A DNA stretch of 54,046 nucleotides from Tannerellaceae bacterium (GCA_021201865.1 JAJQEE010000068.1:1-54046), one strand, 5' to 3'. Positions 19,471 through 30,128 are shown, numbered from the stretch's first letter. The notes: generated from the letters alone by a model not told the origin. Translations and numbers: made by a program.

Positions 19471-20721
19471 CTATTTATTTCTAATCTGTCCGGTCCCCTC
19501 TATAATATATTTATAGGTGGTCAATTCCTCTAAAGCCATAGGGCCCCGGGTATGGAGTTTTTGTGTACTGATACCGATCTCGGCCCCCAACCCGAACTGC
19601 GCTCCATCTGTAAAAGTGGTGGATACATTGGCATATACACAGGCGGCATCCACTGATCTTTCGAAAAGCAGAATCGCTTCCCGGGACTCGCTGATGATAC
19701 ATTCACTGTGTCTGGAACTATAAGCTGCAATATGATCCAGTGCCTGTTCTATATTTTCAACCGTACGGATACTCATTTTGTAATCCAGGAACTCCGTGCC
19801 GAAGCTTTCCGGCGTGGCTGGCTGTAATAACTCCGCCGGATAGGATCCCTGCAAGGCAGTCATCGCTTTTTCATCTGCATAAATGATCACTTCACTATCC
19901 TTTAATTTTGTACATAACACCGGAAGATCATCCAGCCGTTCCGTATGGATCAGCAGGCAGTCCAAAGCATTACATACGCTTACCCGCCGGGTTTTAGCAT
20001 TGTTAATAATCTCCTTCCCTTTCTCCGTATCGCCGTCTTTATCAAAATAGGTATGGCAAATACCGGCACCGGTCTCAATCACCGGCACCTGTGCATGCTC
20101 CCGTACAAAATTGATCAGGGTGCTGCTTCCCCTCGGAATGATTAGATCCACAATTCCCACTGCGTTCAGCAGAATCGTGGTTGCTTCCCGTTCCGGAGGG
20201 AGCAAAGTACATATGGCCGGATTGATCTGATACTTAGTAAGTACCTGGTGGATGATGTTTACTAATGCTTTATTAGAGTAGTCCGCATCTGATCCTCCTT
20301 TTAATATACAGGCATTTCCACTTTTCAGGCAAAGAGAAAAAACATCAAAGGTAACATTGGGACGGGCTTCGTAAATAATCCCGATTACTCCAAAAGGTAC
20401 ACTGACTTTTTGTATGGTCATCCCATTCGGACGGGAAGTCCGGCTGATCAGTTTTCCTAAAGGGGAGGGGAGGGATGCCACATTCTTCATATCCTCTGCT
20501 ATGCCCTGTAAACGGTCTTCCGTTAACATGAGCCGGTCGTATTTCGGATTTTCCGGCTCCATACGGCTCAGATCCTTTGCATTTGCTGCCAGAATCTCCT
20601 CCTTGTTCCGGATCATCGCATCTGCTGTGTCATGCAGGATCGCCTTGATTCTCCGGTCTTCCATCGTAAGTAATTCCCTGGAAGCTATCTGAGCCTGAAT
20701 TAATAATTCTTTTACATCCAT
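19471..20721 (-). CDS. proA: Glutamate-5-semialdehyde dehydrogenase
   Basis: A 416-residue NADPH-dependent enzyme that reduces gamma-glutamyl phosphate to glutamate semialdehyde in proline synthesis. The length equals the family norm. The catalytic cysteine is in [10 protein letters not shown] (about residue 249); [16 protein letters not shown] and [17 protein letters not shown] are conserved blocks. It follows proB by 11 bp and precedes argF'. Confidence 0.95.
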   Translation of the reverse strand: MDVKELLIQAQIASRELLTMEDRRIKAILHDTADAMIRNKEEILAANAKDLSRMEPENPKYDRLMLTEDRLQGIAEDMKNVASLPSPLGKLISRTSRPNGMTIQKVSVPFGVIGIIYEARPNVTFDVFSLCLKSGNACILKGGSDADYSNKALVNIIHQVLTKYQINPAICTLLPPEREATTILLNAVGIVDLIIPRGSSTLINFVREHAQVPVIETGAGICHTYFDKDGDTEKGKEIINNAKTRRVSVCNALDCLLIHTERLDDLPVLCTKLKDSEVIIYADEKAMTALQGSYPAELLQPATPESFGTEFLDYKMSIRTVENIEQALDHIAAYSSRHSECIISESREAILLFERSVDAACVYANVSTTFTDGAQFGLGAEIGISTQKLHTRGPMALEELTTYKYIIEGTGQIRNK

Positions 20722-20732
20722 TTTTCTGATCG

Positions 20733-21814
20733 TTAATCCAGATATAAATAATCATAATGAATGAAAGGTTTCAGATCCCGCTGGCCGATCAGGTTCACAG
20801 CCTCTTCACTGTCATACCCTGCACGGCCCACACCTAACTGATTTCCCTCTTCATCGAATATTCTGACAATATCATCTTTCTCAAAATCCCCTTTGAGCTT
20901 GGTAACACCCACTAATAAAATACTGGTCGCTTTTGGTCCGGAGAGTGCTTCCACGGCTCCTTTATTGATATGAACCTCTCCTTTCGCAAAACCTTCTGAA
21001 TGGGCGATCCATTTTTTTACACTGCTGACCGGTTTGGGAGCCGGTTTGAAAAGAGTATGAACCACCTCCTCCCCGGAGGCAAGGAGATCATAGAGGATAT
21101 TTTCCTTTTTGCCGTTTGCAATGATCACAGCAATCCCTTCGTCTGCCACTTTTTGGGCAATGCTGCATTTAGTCAGCATCCCACCCCGGCCAAAAGAAGA
21201 TTTGCTGGTTTGTACGAACGCCGAAAGATCTTCTTTTCCCCCTTCTATTTCCCGGATCACATAGGCCCCGGATCTCCGGGATTACCATTGTAGATACCAT
21301 CCACATTGCTCAGAATGATCAATGCATCCATCCCCATCATGGCTGCGATCAGTCCGGATAGTTCATCATTATCGGTGAACATCAGCTCCGTGACAGAGAT
21401 TGTGTCATTCTCATTCACAACCGGGATCACCCTGTTTTCCAGCATGACCTCCATGCAATTTTTCTGGTTCAGGTAGTGAGTACGGCTGCCGAAATTCTCT
21501 TTGGTAGTCAACACCTGTCCACAGGTAATGCCGTGCTCCCGGAACAACTCATAATAGCGGTTGATCAGTTTCGCCTGTCCGACAGCGGAATAGAGCTGTC
21601 TGGCAGAAACAGGATCCAACTTTTTTCCGGGCCGGATCTCACTGCGTCCGGAAGCAACCGCTCCGGATGATATTAATACGATTTCAATCCCTTCTTTTTG
21701 TAGTTCCGCAATCTGGTCAACCAGTGCGGACATACGGGTTATATCTAATGTGCCATCTTTCCGGGTTAGCACGTTACTCCCGATCTTGACAGCAATTCGT
21801 TTATATCTGAACAT
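20733..21814 (-). pseudogene. proB: Glutamate 5-kinase, split by a one-base shift in a G run
   Basis: Phosphorylates glutamate, the first step of proline synthesis. The amino-acid kinase domain begins RIAVKIGSNVLT and includes LISSGAVASGR and PVVNENDTIS; a C-terminal PUA domain ends the protein. The frame breaks at the C4 of 21266-21269 (plus strand): the reading gives NGNPGDPGPM-stop, whereas one more G on the coding strand gives NGNPGDPGAYVIREIEGGKE and continues to 20733, about 360 residues in all. A conserved housekeeping gene broken by one base next to an intact proA is best explained as a sequencing error. It starts 3 bp after the acyl-CoA ligase gene. Confidence 0.92.
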
Positions 21815-21817
21815 ATA

Positions 21818-23468
21818 TTATTTATCCTTGTCCCGGATCTCTACCCGGCGTATCTTTCCACTGATTGTTTTAGGTAGTTCGTTTACGAATTCAATGATCC
21901 GGGGATATTTGTAGGGAGCTGTCACCTGTTTTACATGCTCCTGTAATTCTTTGATTAGTGCTTCCTGTGGCTTGTCTTTGTAGTCTTTCGCCAGAACAAT
22001 GGTGGCTTTTACCACTTGTCCACGGATTTCATCCGGTACACCGGTGATCGCACATTCCACAACTGCCGGATGGGTCATCAGGGCACTTTTCACCTCAAAC
22101 GGGCCAATCCTGTAGCCGGAACTTTTGATTACATCATCCGCACGGCCAACGAACCAATAATAACCGTCCTCGTCTCTCCAGGCAATGTCTCCCGTGTAAT
22201 AAATACCGTCATGCCATGTTCGGTTGGTCAGTTCCGGATCTCTGTAGTATCCTTTGTAAAGTCCTAACGGTTTTTTATTTCCTGTACGGATAATGATCTG
22301 TCCCTGTTCTCCGTCTTCTGCTTTGCTTCCGTCCGGACGGATCAGGTCCACATCATACACCGGATTAGGAATACCCATTGAGCCGGGTTTCGGTTCTACC
22401 CATGGATAGGTCAGCAGGGAAAGAGTGGTCTCTATCTGGCCAAATCCTTCTTTCAGTTTGATGCCGGTTAGCTCCAGGAAGGTTTCATATACGGCCGGAT
22501 TTAGTGCCTCTCCGGCGATTGTGCAATACTCCAGTGAAGACAGGTCATATTTAGTCAGGTCTTCCCGGATCAGGAACCGGAAGATCGTTGGGGGCGCACA
22601 TAAGGAAGTAATCCGGTGGTCCTGGATCATGCGTAACATATCTGCCGGAGTGAATTTCTCGTGATCATATACGAAAATATTGGCTCCGGCGATCCATTGT
22701 CCATACAGTTTACCCCACACGGCTTTAGCCCAACCTGTGTCGGCGATCGTCAGGTGCAGACTCTCTTTATGGAGATTATGCCAATAACTGGCTGTGACAA
22801 TATGTGCCAGTGGATAGGTGAAATCATGAATCACCATTTTTGGGTTTCCGGTGGTTCCGGAAGTGAAATAGAGCAGCAGGATGTCATCGTTATTATTCGG
22901 ATGTTCCGGACGTACGAAGGGTGCCGCCTTTTCTATACCCTGATGAAAGTCATGGAATCCTTCCGGTATATCCGGGCCGATGGAAACTAATGTTTTGATC
23001 GTGGGAGATTCCGGTAAAGAATCAACTATATTCTGTGTTACGAGCGGTTCTCCGACAGAAACCACCATCTTGATGTCTGCCGCATTCGCACGGTATACAA
23101 TATCTTTTTTCGTAAGCAGATGGGTGGCCGGAATGCCGACAGCCCCCAGTTTATGCAGAGCAAGGACACAAAACCAATATTCAAAACGACGTTTCAGGAT
23201 TAACATGACCATATCCCCCCGGCCAATTCCCAAGGATTGGAAATAAGATGCGGTCTGGTCTGAATATTTTTTCATATCAGCAAAGGTAAAGTCCCGGTGT
23301 TCACCTTTATCATTTGTCCAGCATAATGCTTTTTTCCGGCTCTTCTTTTGCCCATTCATCTACCACATCATAAGCAAAGTTGAAATTTTCCGGAACATGT
23401 ATTTTGAAGTTTCTGATAAAATCGTCTTGTGATTCAAATGTTGTTTTGTCTATAAATCTTTCTAACAT
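21818..23468 (-). pseudogene. AMP-forming acyl-CoA synthetase, frameshifted near the N-terminus
   Basis: An ANL-superfamily ligase of about 549 residues that activates a carboxylic acid with ATP and transfers it to CoA. Motifs: [13 protein letters not shown] (ATP binding), the [10 protein letters not shown] and EGFGQIETT blocks, [19 protein letters not shown] and the catalytic lysine near SGKIRR. The ATG at 23468 starts [14 protein letters not shown] and the frame breaks at six A (T6 at 23330-23335 on the plus strand); five A restores [15 protein letters not shown]. It resembles medium-chain or acetate-type enzymes; the substrate is unknown. It lies between the XRE-cupin gene and proB. Confidence 0.87.
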
Positions 23469-23526
23469 ACTAATAGAATTAAGATTGTAGGTGAACTCAC
23501 ATCGTTATATACCCTACATAAATAAA

Positions 23527-24081
23527 TTAAATAATAACAGCCAGAAAATTAACCTTTTCTCCATCTAATGCTTTCATACCGTGTGGCAATTCAGAGTTGA
23601 AATAGATACTATCTCCCTCTTCCAGAATGACCTCTTTCCCGTTAATATGAAGAAGAAGCCGTCCGCTGACCACCATGTTAAACTCCTGTCCCGGATGCGC
23701 ATTCAGATAAATATCTTCGTCTTCCGGTTTGGGATGTACGGTCACCAGGAAAGGGTCTGCTTTTCTGCCGGCAAAACCAGCTGCTAAAGACTGGTATTTA
23801 TAGGCTTTGGTTCTTTCCACGGCTGTCCCTTTTCCCTTCCGTGTCACAAAATAGCTGTTCATCTTCGGTTCATCCCCGAACATGAGTGTGGTTAATTCGA
23901 TCCCATAGGTCTGGGATATCAGATGCAGGGTACTGACTGAAATATCTACAGTACCGGTTTCCAGACGTAAATATTCTTCCGGGGTGAGATGACACACTTT
24001 TGCCATTTCTTCCGGGGTGATCTCTAAGACATCCCTTAATCCGGCCAGCCGTTCTGCTATTTGTTTAATTTGCTCATTCAT
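23527..24081 (-). CDS. XRE-family regulator with C-terminal cupin domain
   Basis: A 184-residue regulator: an N-terminal helix-turn-helix (about residues 8-62) and a C-terminal cupin (about 110-180; GQEFNMVVSGRLLLHINGKEVILEEGDSIYF region) that may bind a small effector. It is 58 bp upstream of the acyl-CoA ligase, in the same direction, so it probably controls that gene and perhaps the proline/arginine genes behind it. A -7 box TATCTTTG is at 24117-24110. Confidence 0.9.
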   Translation of the reverse strand: MNEQIKQIAERLAGLRDVLEITPEEMAKVCHLTPEEYLRLETGTVDISVSTLHLISQTYGIELTTLMFGDEPKMNSYFVTRKGKGTAVERTKAYKYQSLAAGFAGRKADPFLVTVHPKPEDEDIYLNAHPGQEFNMVVSGRLLLHINGKEVILEEGDSIYFNSELPHGMKALDGEKVNFLAVII

Positions 24082-24109
24082 TTGCCGTAGATATTAAGTA
24101 TAAGAGCAT

Positions 24110-24117
24110 CAAAGATA
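24110..24117 (-). promoter_or_regulatory. -7 promoter box of the XRE-cupin gene
   Basis: TATCTTTG on the minus strand, 28 bases before the start codon; matches TAnnTTTG, without an obvious -33 element. Confidence 0.45.
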
Positions 24118-24285
24118 AAAATAAAAAGCAAAATGGGGATATTTCAGGCTTTTTATTGCCATTTTTTTATTTATATCGATTGATTTGTAAGTTCGCATGA
24201 TTTCTTTTCCGGAATGAATGTGGCAAAATAGTGTGCCGGATACTTTTTTAACCTTTCCCCTGCAAATAAAAGCTCTGTAAATAGG

Positions 24286-24315
24286 TTGCTATATTAAAAG
24301 AAAGGGCTAACTTTG
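24286..24315 (+). promoter_or_regulatory. pheS promoter
   Basis: A -33 TTG (24286-24288) and a -7 TAACTTTG (24308-24315) are separated by 19 bases, an ideal Bacteroidetes promoter. The start codon follows 30 bases later. Confidence 0.7.
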
Positions 24316-24345
24316 CGTTCGCAATAAAAAAAACAGAGATTCAAC

Positions 24346-25365
24346 ATGATCAATAGAATACAGGATCTGCTTCAGGAAGTGCAGGAAATGAAAGCAGCGA
24401 ATGCTGAAGAACTGGAGGCTCTTAGAATCAAATATCTTAGTAAGAAAGGTGAGATCTCATCGTTGATGAATGATTTCCGGAATGTGGCTGCTGATCAGAA
24501 ACGTGAAGTGGGTAAGTTTCTGAATGAATTGAAAGAGACAGCACAGAACAGGATCAATGAACTGAAAGACGGTTTTGTAAATGAACAGGTTTCAAATGAT
24601 GATATGGACCTGACCCGTACGGCTTATCCGGTTGAACTGGGAACCCGCCATCCGCTTTCTATTGTGAGAAAAGAGATCTGTGATATTTTCGGACGCTTAG
24701 GCTTTAGTATTGCCGAAGGACCGGAGATTGAAGATGACTGGCATGTATTCTCTGCGTTAAATTTTGCGGAAGATCATCCTGCGCGTGATATGCAGGATAC
24801 GTTCTTTATTCAACACAATCCGGATATTGTATTAAGAACCCACACTTCGTCGGTACAGGTTCGTGTGATGGAGAAACAACAACCTCCGATCCGTATTATT
24901 TGTCCGGGACGTGTTTACCGTAACGAAGCGATTTCTTATCGTGCACACTGTTTCTTCCATCAGGTGGAAGCACTGTATATTGATAAAGATGTCTCTTTTG
25001 CTGATTTGAAACAGGCTTTACTGTTTTTTGCTAAAGAGATGTTCGGAGCTGACACCAAGATTCGTTTACGTCCTTCTTATTTCCCATTTACCGAACCTTC
25101 CGCGGAAATGGATATCTCCTGTAACCTGTGTGGCGGAAAAGGTTGTCCTTTCTGTAAATATACCGGATGGGTAGAAATCTTAGGTTGTGGAATGGTTCAT
25201 CCGAATGTACTGGATAACTGTGGTATTGACAGTAAAGTATATTCCGGCTATGCACTGGGAATGGGTATTGAACGTATAACAAATTTGAAATACCAAGTGA
25301 AAGACTTACGCTTGTTCTCAGAAAACGATATTCGTTTCCTGAAGCAGTTTGAGTCTGCCAATTAA
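24346..25365 (+). CDS. pheS: Phenylalanyl-tRNA synthetase alpha subunit
   Basis: A 339-residue class II synthetase subunit with an N-terminal coiled coil (about 1-85) and the catalytic domain. Motif 2 is seen around RVYRNEAISYRAHCFFHQVEALY, and motif 3 as GYALGMGIERI near the C-terminus. It also has the FPFTEPSAEMDI block and a CNLCGGKGCPFC cysteine cluster. It pairs with PheT, which is not in this window, to charge tRNA-Phe. Confidence 0.97.
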   Translation: MINRIQDLLQEVQEMKAANAEELEALRIKYLSKKGEISSLMNDFRNVAADQKREVGKFLNELKETAQNRINELKDGFVNEQVSNDDMDLTRTAYPVELGTRHPLSIVRKEICDIFGRLGFSIAEGPEIEDDWHVFSALNFAEDHPARDMQDTFFIQHNPDIVLRTHTSSVQVRVMEKQQPPIRIICPGRVYRNEAISYRAHCFFHQVEALYIDKDVSFADLKQALLFFAKEMFGADTKIRLRPSYFPFTEPSAEMDISCNLCGGKGCPFCKYTGWVEILGCGMVHPNVLDNCGIDSKVYSGYALGMGIERITNLKYQVKDLRLFSENDIRFLKQFESAN

Positions 25366-25392
25366 GTTGAGAACCTAAATCATTTTTACCAG

Positions 25393-25415
25393 CCCCGGGT
25401 CTTAACCGCCCGGGG
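25393..25415 (+). other. GC-rich hairpin between pheS and the fluoride channel gene
   Basis: CCCCGGG (25393-25399) pairs with CCCGGGG (25409-25415) around a 9-base loop. No T run follows, so it may stabilise the pheS mRNA end or weaken readthrough. It does not match the fluoride riboswitch. Confidence 0.45.
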
Positions 25416-25429
25416 AACACACCAAAGGA

Positions 25430-25819
25430 ATGATGATACAGGTTTTGTTACTGATCTCAGGAGGGGCCATCGGAACGGTATTCCGTTACGGGCTTTCCGT
25501 ATGGATACAACGGACGATGATGAATCCCTTTCCCTGGGGGATTCTTTCCGTAAATGTAATAGGTTCTTTTCTGATCGGATTTTTCTGGAGTTTGTCCGAA
25601 GCTTTTTCTTTTTCTTCACACACACGTCTTTTCCTTTTTACCGGATTTTTTGGTGGTTTCACAACCTTTTCTACCTTTGCCTTAGATACCATGCATTTAA
25701 TGAAAATGGGAGAATATAAACTGGCCCTTTTGAATGTGCTGGCAAGTAATATTCTGGGAATCATGGGTGTATTTCTGGGATATATGATAGGTAAAAATAC
25801 GGCTGGACTAATCAAATAA
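25430..25819 (+). CDS. crcB: Fluoride ion channel FluC (CrcB)
   Basis: A 129-residue membrane protein with four hydrophobic helices that dimerises and lets fluoride leave the cell. Family marks: GGAIGTVFRYGLS near the N-terminus, the central NVIGSFLIGFFW and GFFGGFTTFSTFALD. It starts 64 bp after pheS and its stop is 5 bp before nth, suggesting co-transcription. Confidence 0.93.
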   Translation: MMIQVLLLISGGAIGTVFRYGLSVWIQRTMMNPFPWGILSVNVIGSFLIGFFWSLSEAFSFSSHTRLFLFTGFFGGFTTFSTFALDTMHLMKMGEYKLALLNVLASNILGIMGVFLGYMIGKNTAGLIK

Positions 25820-25824
25820 GTAAT

Positions 25825-26472
25825 ATGCGTAAAAAAGAAAGATATCAGGGTGTGATTGAGTGGTTCACTCAACATATGCCTGTGGCTGAAACAGAATTGC
25901 ACTATAAAGACCCTTTTCAGTTATTGGTTGCCGTCATCTTATCCGCACAATGTACGGATAAACGGGTAAATATGATCACTCCACCTTTGTTTGAGGCATT
26001 TCCGACAGTAGAGGTGATGGCTGTGTCAACTCCGGAAGTGGTCTATGAATACATAAAGAGCGTCTCGTATCCGAATAATAAAGCAAGACATCTGGTGGGA
26101 ATGGCCCGGATGCTTCTGTCTGAATTTGGAGGAGTGGTTCCGTCAAACGTAGAGGAACTAACCAAACTGCCGGGAGTCGGAAGGAAAACGGCTAATGTAA
26201 TCGTGTCGGTTGTTTTTGATAAACCGGCTATGGCAGTGGACACGCATGTTTTTCGTGTCTCTAACCGTCTGGGACTTACCAATAATAGTAAGACTCCTTT
26301 GGAAACCGAAAAGGAACTGGTGAAAAATATTCCGGAAAATCTGCTGGCTATTGCTCATCATTGGCTAATCCTGCATGGAAGGTATGTGTGCCTCGCCAGA
26401 AAGCCTAAGTGTGAAGAGTGCGGACTGACAACCTGGTGTAAATATTTCCAGGAGACTTATGCATCCAAATAA
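25825..26472 (+). CDS. nth: Endonuclease III
   Basis: A 215-residue base-excision repair glycosylase/AP lyase acting on oxidised pyrimidines. The helix-hairpin-helix is LPGVGRKTANV with the catalytic lysine; the catalytic aspartate is in VDTHVFRVSNRL. The iron-sulphur cluster cysteines fit C-x6-C-x2-C-x5-C (CLARKPKCEECGLTTWC). The next gene overlaps its end by 14 bp. Confidence 0.96.
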   Translation: MRKKERYQGVIEWFTQHMPVAETELHYKDPFQLLVAVILSAQCTDKRVNMITPPLFEAFPTVEVMAVSTPEVVYEYIKSVSYPNNKARHLVGMARMLLSEFGGVVPSNVEELTKLPGVGRKTANVIVSVVFDKPAMAVDTHVFRVSNRLGLTNNSKTPLETEKELVKNIPENLLAIAHHWLILHGRYVCLARKPKCEECGLTTWCKYFQETYASK

Positions 26473-27355
26473 AAAAGAGATCATCATCTGCCTTCTTGCT
26501 TTCCTGGCGTTGGGGATTGCGGCTTCTTTTTTCTATCGTACATGGAAAGAAGATAAGGGAGTTGTGTAGGTAAATGTATATGATCTGATCGCATCTGATC
26601 CGTATGCCATATTAGTGGTCAACCGCCCTGCTTTATTATCTCATATGTTGCAGGAGAAAAAGGCGTTGGATGATCTGTTCCGGAATGAGATCCCGGCTTC
26701 CTTACTGGCGTTCCTCCAACAAAATGCGGAATTGCCATCTGTTTTTTTCATTCCATCCACAGGGAAGTGTATTGTATGTCAAAGCCAATTCTTCCCGGCT
26801 ATATGCCTTGGAGAAAAATCTTTTATCTTCTCTGGACCATGGATATACTCCCCGGAAGCAAAAAAATATGGAATTGATTTCTATTATTATCCGGACGTGG
26901 AGAATCGTTTTTTAGGCTACTACGAACATGAGGGGGTATGGGTGGTCAGTTACAGCCGGAAATTACTGGAAGAGGTCGCTCTTCAACAGGTGACAGGAGA
27001 GACCTCCCTCCCGAATGAACCCTATATGTTACGAAAAACCATAGATCCCAACTCTCCATTGAATATTCTTTTTAAGGTGGACCCCCTGGATCTCTATGTA
27101 AATCTGAATGACTCTACCGAGTGGCGCATTCAGGATAAATGGTTGGCGGCAGACCTGTTTTTCAATGAGGGAAATATTTGCAGTCACGGAGGATATCCTT
27201 ATTATGCGGCGTTGGATACGATGTATGGAGCAATGGCCGATACCCTTTCCCAAAGGCTACGGATTTTGTTTCCTCCGTTGCAACCCGTTTTTGAAATAAA
27301 CAAAGAAGAAGACCGGGTCTATTACACGGGTTGTTCTCCTTTATCCGGGCATTGA
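26459..27355 (+). pseudogene. Single-span membrane protein, interrupted and probably truncated
   Basis: The ATG at 26459 overlaps nth and starts a protein with an N-terminal membrane helix (ICLLAFLALGIAASFF). An in-frame TAG at 26567-26569 stops it after 36 codons, but the same frame stays open to 27355 for 261 more codons. Those encode a folded domain with blocks such as LYVNLNDSTEW. The reading looks like the N-terminal half of a longer Bacteroidetes protein whose end has been lost against the convergent hydrolase gene, which it overlaps by 34 bp. Function unknown. One base change would explain the stop. Confidence 0.5.
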
Positions 27356-28119
27356 TCACATGCCGGACACGCTACCTTTAATCCGTCATAAGCAAACTCA
27401 ATATGATCTGGTAACTGGGTTTCTATCTCTGCATGTAACCCCATACGGTGGCTCATATGGATCAGGTAGGCTTTTCCGGGGTTAATGCGCCGGATATTGG
27501 CAAGCGCCTCGTCTAAATTTTGATGGGACATATGTACCCTGTGGTGAAGAGCATTGATTATCAGTATATCCAGACCTTTCAGTTTTACAAACTCCTCTTC
27601 CGGAATATATTTCAAGTCTGTCAGATAGGCCATGTTACCTATTCGATAGCCCAGAATGGGCAAGCAGGCATGCCGGAGCCGGACGGGAATAACCGGAACA
27701 CCGGCTACTGAAAAGGATTCCATCGTAATTTTATGGATTTTTAGATTAGGAACCCCGGGATAGCGATTGGTATAGAAAACATATGGGATCCGTGTTGCTA
27801 TTGCTTCTGCTACATCCTCTTCTGCAAAAATATCTATCGCTTTCTCTCGTGCAAACGGACGGAGATCGTCTAAGCCACCTACATGGTCATAATGCTCATG
27901 AGTGATCAATACTCCATCGATCTGACTGATCTGATGGGTGAGCATCTGGCTCCGGAAATCAGGTCCGCAGTCAATCAGAATATTTTTTCCCTGGGTTTTT
28001 ACCAAAAGAGAAGTCCGGGTCCGGTAATCCCGTGGGTCAGAACTGGTACACACTTTACAGGAGCAACCTATTTCCGGAACTCCGGTGGAAGTTCCGGTAC
28101 CAAGAAAAAGAAGTTCCAT
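27322..28119 (-). CDS. MBL-fold metallohydrolase, PhnP-like
   Basis: A 265-residue metallo-beta-lactamase-fold hydrolase. It has the N-terminal GTGTSTGVPEIGCSCKVC block typical of PhnP-like enzymes, the metal motif THEHYDHVGGL, a second motif HACLPILGYR and a final HMSHRMGLH. Relatives cleave cyclic phosphate or nucleotide phosphodiesters; the true substrate is unknown. Its ATG overlaps the murB stop by one base (TAATG), so the two are translationally coupled. Confidence 0.87.
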   Translation of the reverse strand: MELLFLGTGTSTGVPEIGCSCKVCTSSDPRDYRTRTSLLVKTQGKNILIDCGPDFRSQMLTHQISQIDGVLITHEHYDHVGGLDDLRPFAREKAIDIFAEEDVAEAIATRIPYVFYTNRYPGVPNLKIHKITMESFSVAGVPVIPVRLRHACLPILGYRIGNMAYLTDLKYIPEEEFVKLKGLDILIINALHHRVHMSHQNLDEALANIRRINPGKAYLIHMSHRMGLHAEIETQLPDHIEFAYDGLKVACPACDQCPDKGEQPV

Positions 28120-29132
28120 TAGCCGACATATTTAACTTCCGGGATCAGATCAATGCCAAATTGTTCGGAAACAGCGGTCCGGATACTTTCAGCAACTAAT
28201 GCGATCTCATCCCCTGTTGCACCTCCTAAGTTAACGAGGACTAAGGCCTGCTTTTCATAAACTCCCACAGATCCATGACTTTTCCCCCTGAAACCACATT
28301 GCTCGATCAGCCATCCGGCAGGAACTTTGACCTTATTTTCTCCGGCAGGATAGAATGGGATTTCCGGATATTTTTCCCGGATCTTTTCGAAATACTCCTG
28401 TAAGATAACGGGGTTAGTAAAGAAACTTCCTGCGTTTCCCAGGACTTCCGGTTCTGGTAACTTTTCTTTCCGGATCCGGATCACCGCTTCCCGGATATTT
28501 GTCAGAGTAATCTCCGGATACTCATTCAGGAGGGTAGACAAATTACCATAAGAAAGAGTAAATACCGGTTTTTTACTTAAACGGAGATAGATATAAGTAA
28601 TAATATGAGGATCGTTGTGTTCATTTTTGAAATAGCTGTGGCGGTAACTATATTCACACGCTTCCCGGGTGAAAACCCGTTTTTCCCGGGTGAGTTGATT
28701 ATAGGTATCCACTTTCTCTATACAGTTTTTGATCTCAACTCCGTAAGCTCCGATATTTTGTATAGCTGCTGCGCCGGCCTCTCCTGGTATATAAGAAAGG
28801 TTTTCTACTCCCCCCCAACCATTTTTTACAGCGTATTCAACCACATCATCCCATTTTTCTGCAGCACCTATGCGGAGTATGACCTGAGCATCCGTTTCCT
28901 CAGAAATGGTAATTCCTTTGATGGCAGAATGAAGAATGATACCATTGAAATCATGAAGAAAAAGCAGATTACTTCCACCTCCAATATGCAGGGAATAACT
29001 TTCCTGCACGTATTCATCACTCAAAATTCTGCTTAATTCCTCTTCGGACACATATTCCATAAACCAACGGGTTTTAACCGGCAGATGGAAGGTGTTATGC
29101 TTTTCGAGGGAATAATTTTCTTCTATTCTCAT
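28119..29132 (-). CDS. murB: UDP-N-acetylenolpyruvoylglucosamine reductase
   Basis: A 337-residue type I MurB, an FAD- and NADPH-dependent enzyme making UDP-MurNAc for peptidoglycan. FAD-binding blocks are LHIGGGSNLLFLHDF and IPGEAGAAAIQNIGAYG; the catalytic serine is in GNAGSFFTNP and the glutamate in LIPEVKYVG. Length matches the enteric enzyme. A -7 box TATCTTTG lies at 29162-29155. Confidence 0.95.
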   Translation of the reverse strand: MRIEENYSLEKHNTFHLPVKTRWFMEYVSEEELSRILSDEYVQESYSLHIGGGSNLLFLHDFNGIILHSAIKGITISEETDAQVILRIGAAEKWDDVVEYAVKNGWGGVENLSYIPGEAGAAAIQNIGAYGVEIKNCIEKVDTYNQLTREKRVFTREACEYSYRHSYFKNEHNDPHIITYIYLRLSKKPVFTLSYGNLSTLLNEYPEITLTNIREAVIRIRKEKLPEPEVLGNAGSFFTNPVILQEYFEKIREKYPEIPFYPAGENKVKVPAGWLIEQCGFRGKSHGSVGVYEKQALVLVNLGGATGDEIALVAESIRTAVSEQFGIDLIPEVKYVG

Positions 29133-29154
29133 ACTCCGTTCTTATTTTATCCGG

Positions 29155-29162
29155 CAAAGATA
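29155..29162 (-). promoter_or_regulatory. -7 promoter box of murB
   Basis: TATCTTTG on the minus strand, 22 bases before the start codon; matches TAnnTTTG. Confidence 0.45.
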
Positions 29163-29173
29163 ATTAATAAAAA

Positions 29174-30128
29174 TCAGAGATTGTTCACATATTCACGTTG
29201 GATCCGGAAGAAATTAAACCGCTGCATTTCTCCACTTTCTGTGATCATTGTGGAATACCGTTTCAGACTCTGGATCCACTCTTTCTGTACCTTACAAATG
29301 GACGGATGGATGGAATCAAAGGAGTTTATACTGTAAACCCGGATAAAACTTAATTTAAACTCTCTACTTTCCATGTAGCTGTAAGAAGCTTCAAAATTTA
29401 TATTGGATAAATAGATCGATACTTTTTTACCGTTATTGTACATTCCGTTAGCGGCTATTTTTTCATCGTATCTATCAGGAAAAGAAGCTCTTCTTTCAGG
29501 TGTTTCACATCTTCGGAAGTAATAATATTCATCTTCCTGAAATAGTCGATGTCTTTAATAACGGATAAAAAAACGTGACGGTCCCAGATAAAGTAGGAAT
29601 GTGGAACTTCATGAATAAACCGGGTTAGCTTTTTTGTAATTCCCTGATAAAAAATGGTATTTCAATCTCACTCAGTTCTTTGGCTGTCAACTGTTCTGTT
29701 TGATGTAACCAGCGACAGATCCGGAAGCGGGACAGATATTTATAAGGAGAATACATGCTATAAGATAATGTATTCAATATATGAATAATGTATCCCTCCG
29801 GATCATCTTTTATCTGGGAAAGATAGTTAATATACCGCATTAAGGTATTTTCATAATCCTCTATAGTATGATGAGTCTGGATCATATTAAAATTAAATAA
29901 GGCGGAATTTTCACTATAATTTCCGACTAACCGGTCCAAAGATATTTTCAGACTTTCCGCAAGGATTGCAATTTCATCAAAAGTGAAAGGAACATCTCCT
30001 CTGAGACGGCGATAAGTTGCTTCTTTTCCTATTTTCAACGTTTCCATGATGAACTTAGGAAGACTTGCTTTTTCCGGTAATTTTTCCTGAAGTGCAAGTA
30101 TAAATTTTTTATTTAAATTTTTTTTCAT
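29174..30128 (-). pseudogene. Helix-turn-helix regulator-like protein, split by a frameshift in an A6 run
   Basis: A protein of about 318 residues. The N-terminus (about 25-70) holds a helix-turn-helix, IGKEATYRRLRGDVPFTFDEIA, like phage-repressor-type regulators common in Bacteroidetes; the rest is helical and unrecognised. The first frame stops at 29625 after RELQKS. The T6 at 29630-29635 (plus strand) needs one more base. The reading then becomes RELQKKLTRFIHEVPHSY and stays open to 29174. The gene is monocistronic and its target is unknown. The break is probably a sequencing error. Confidence 0.7.

Noticed and set aside
25366..25429. A fluoride riboswitch before the channel gene
   Set aside because: The hairpin here lacks the conserved riboswitch core and is a simple GC-rich stem.
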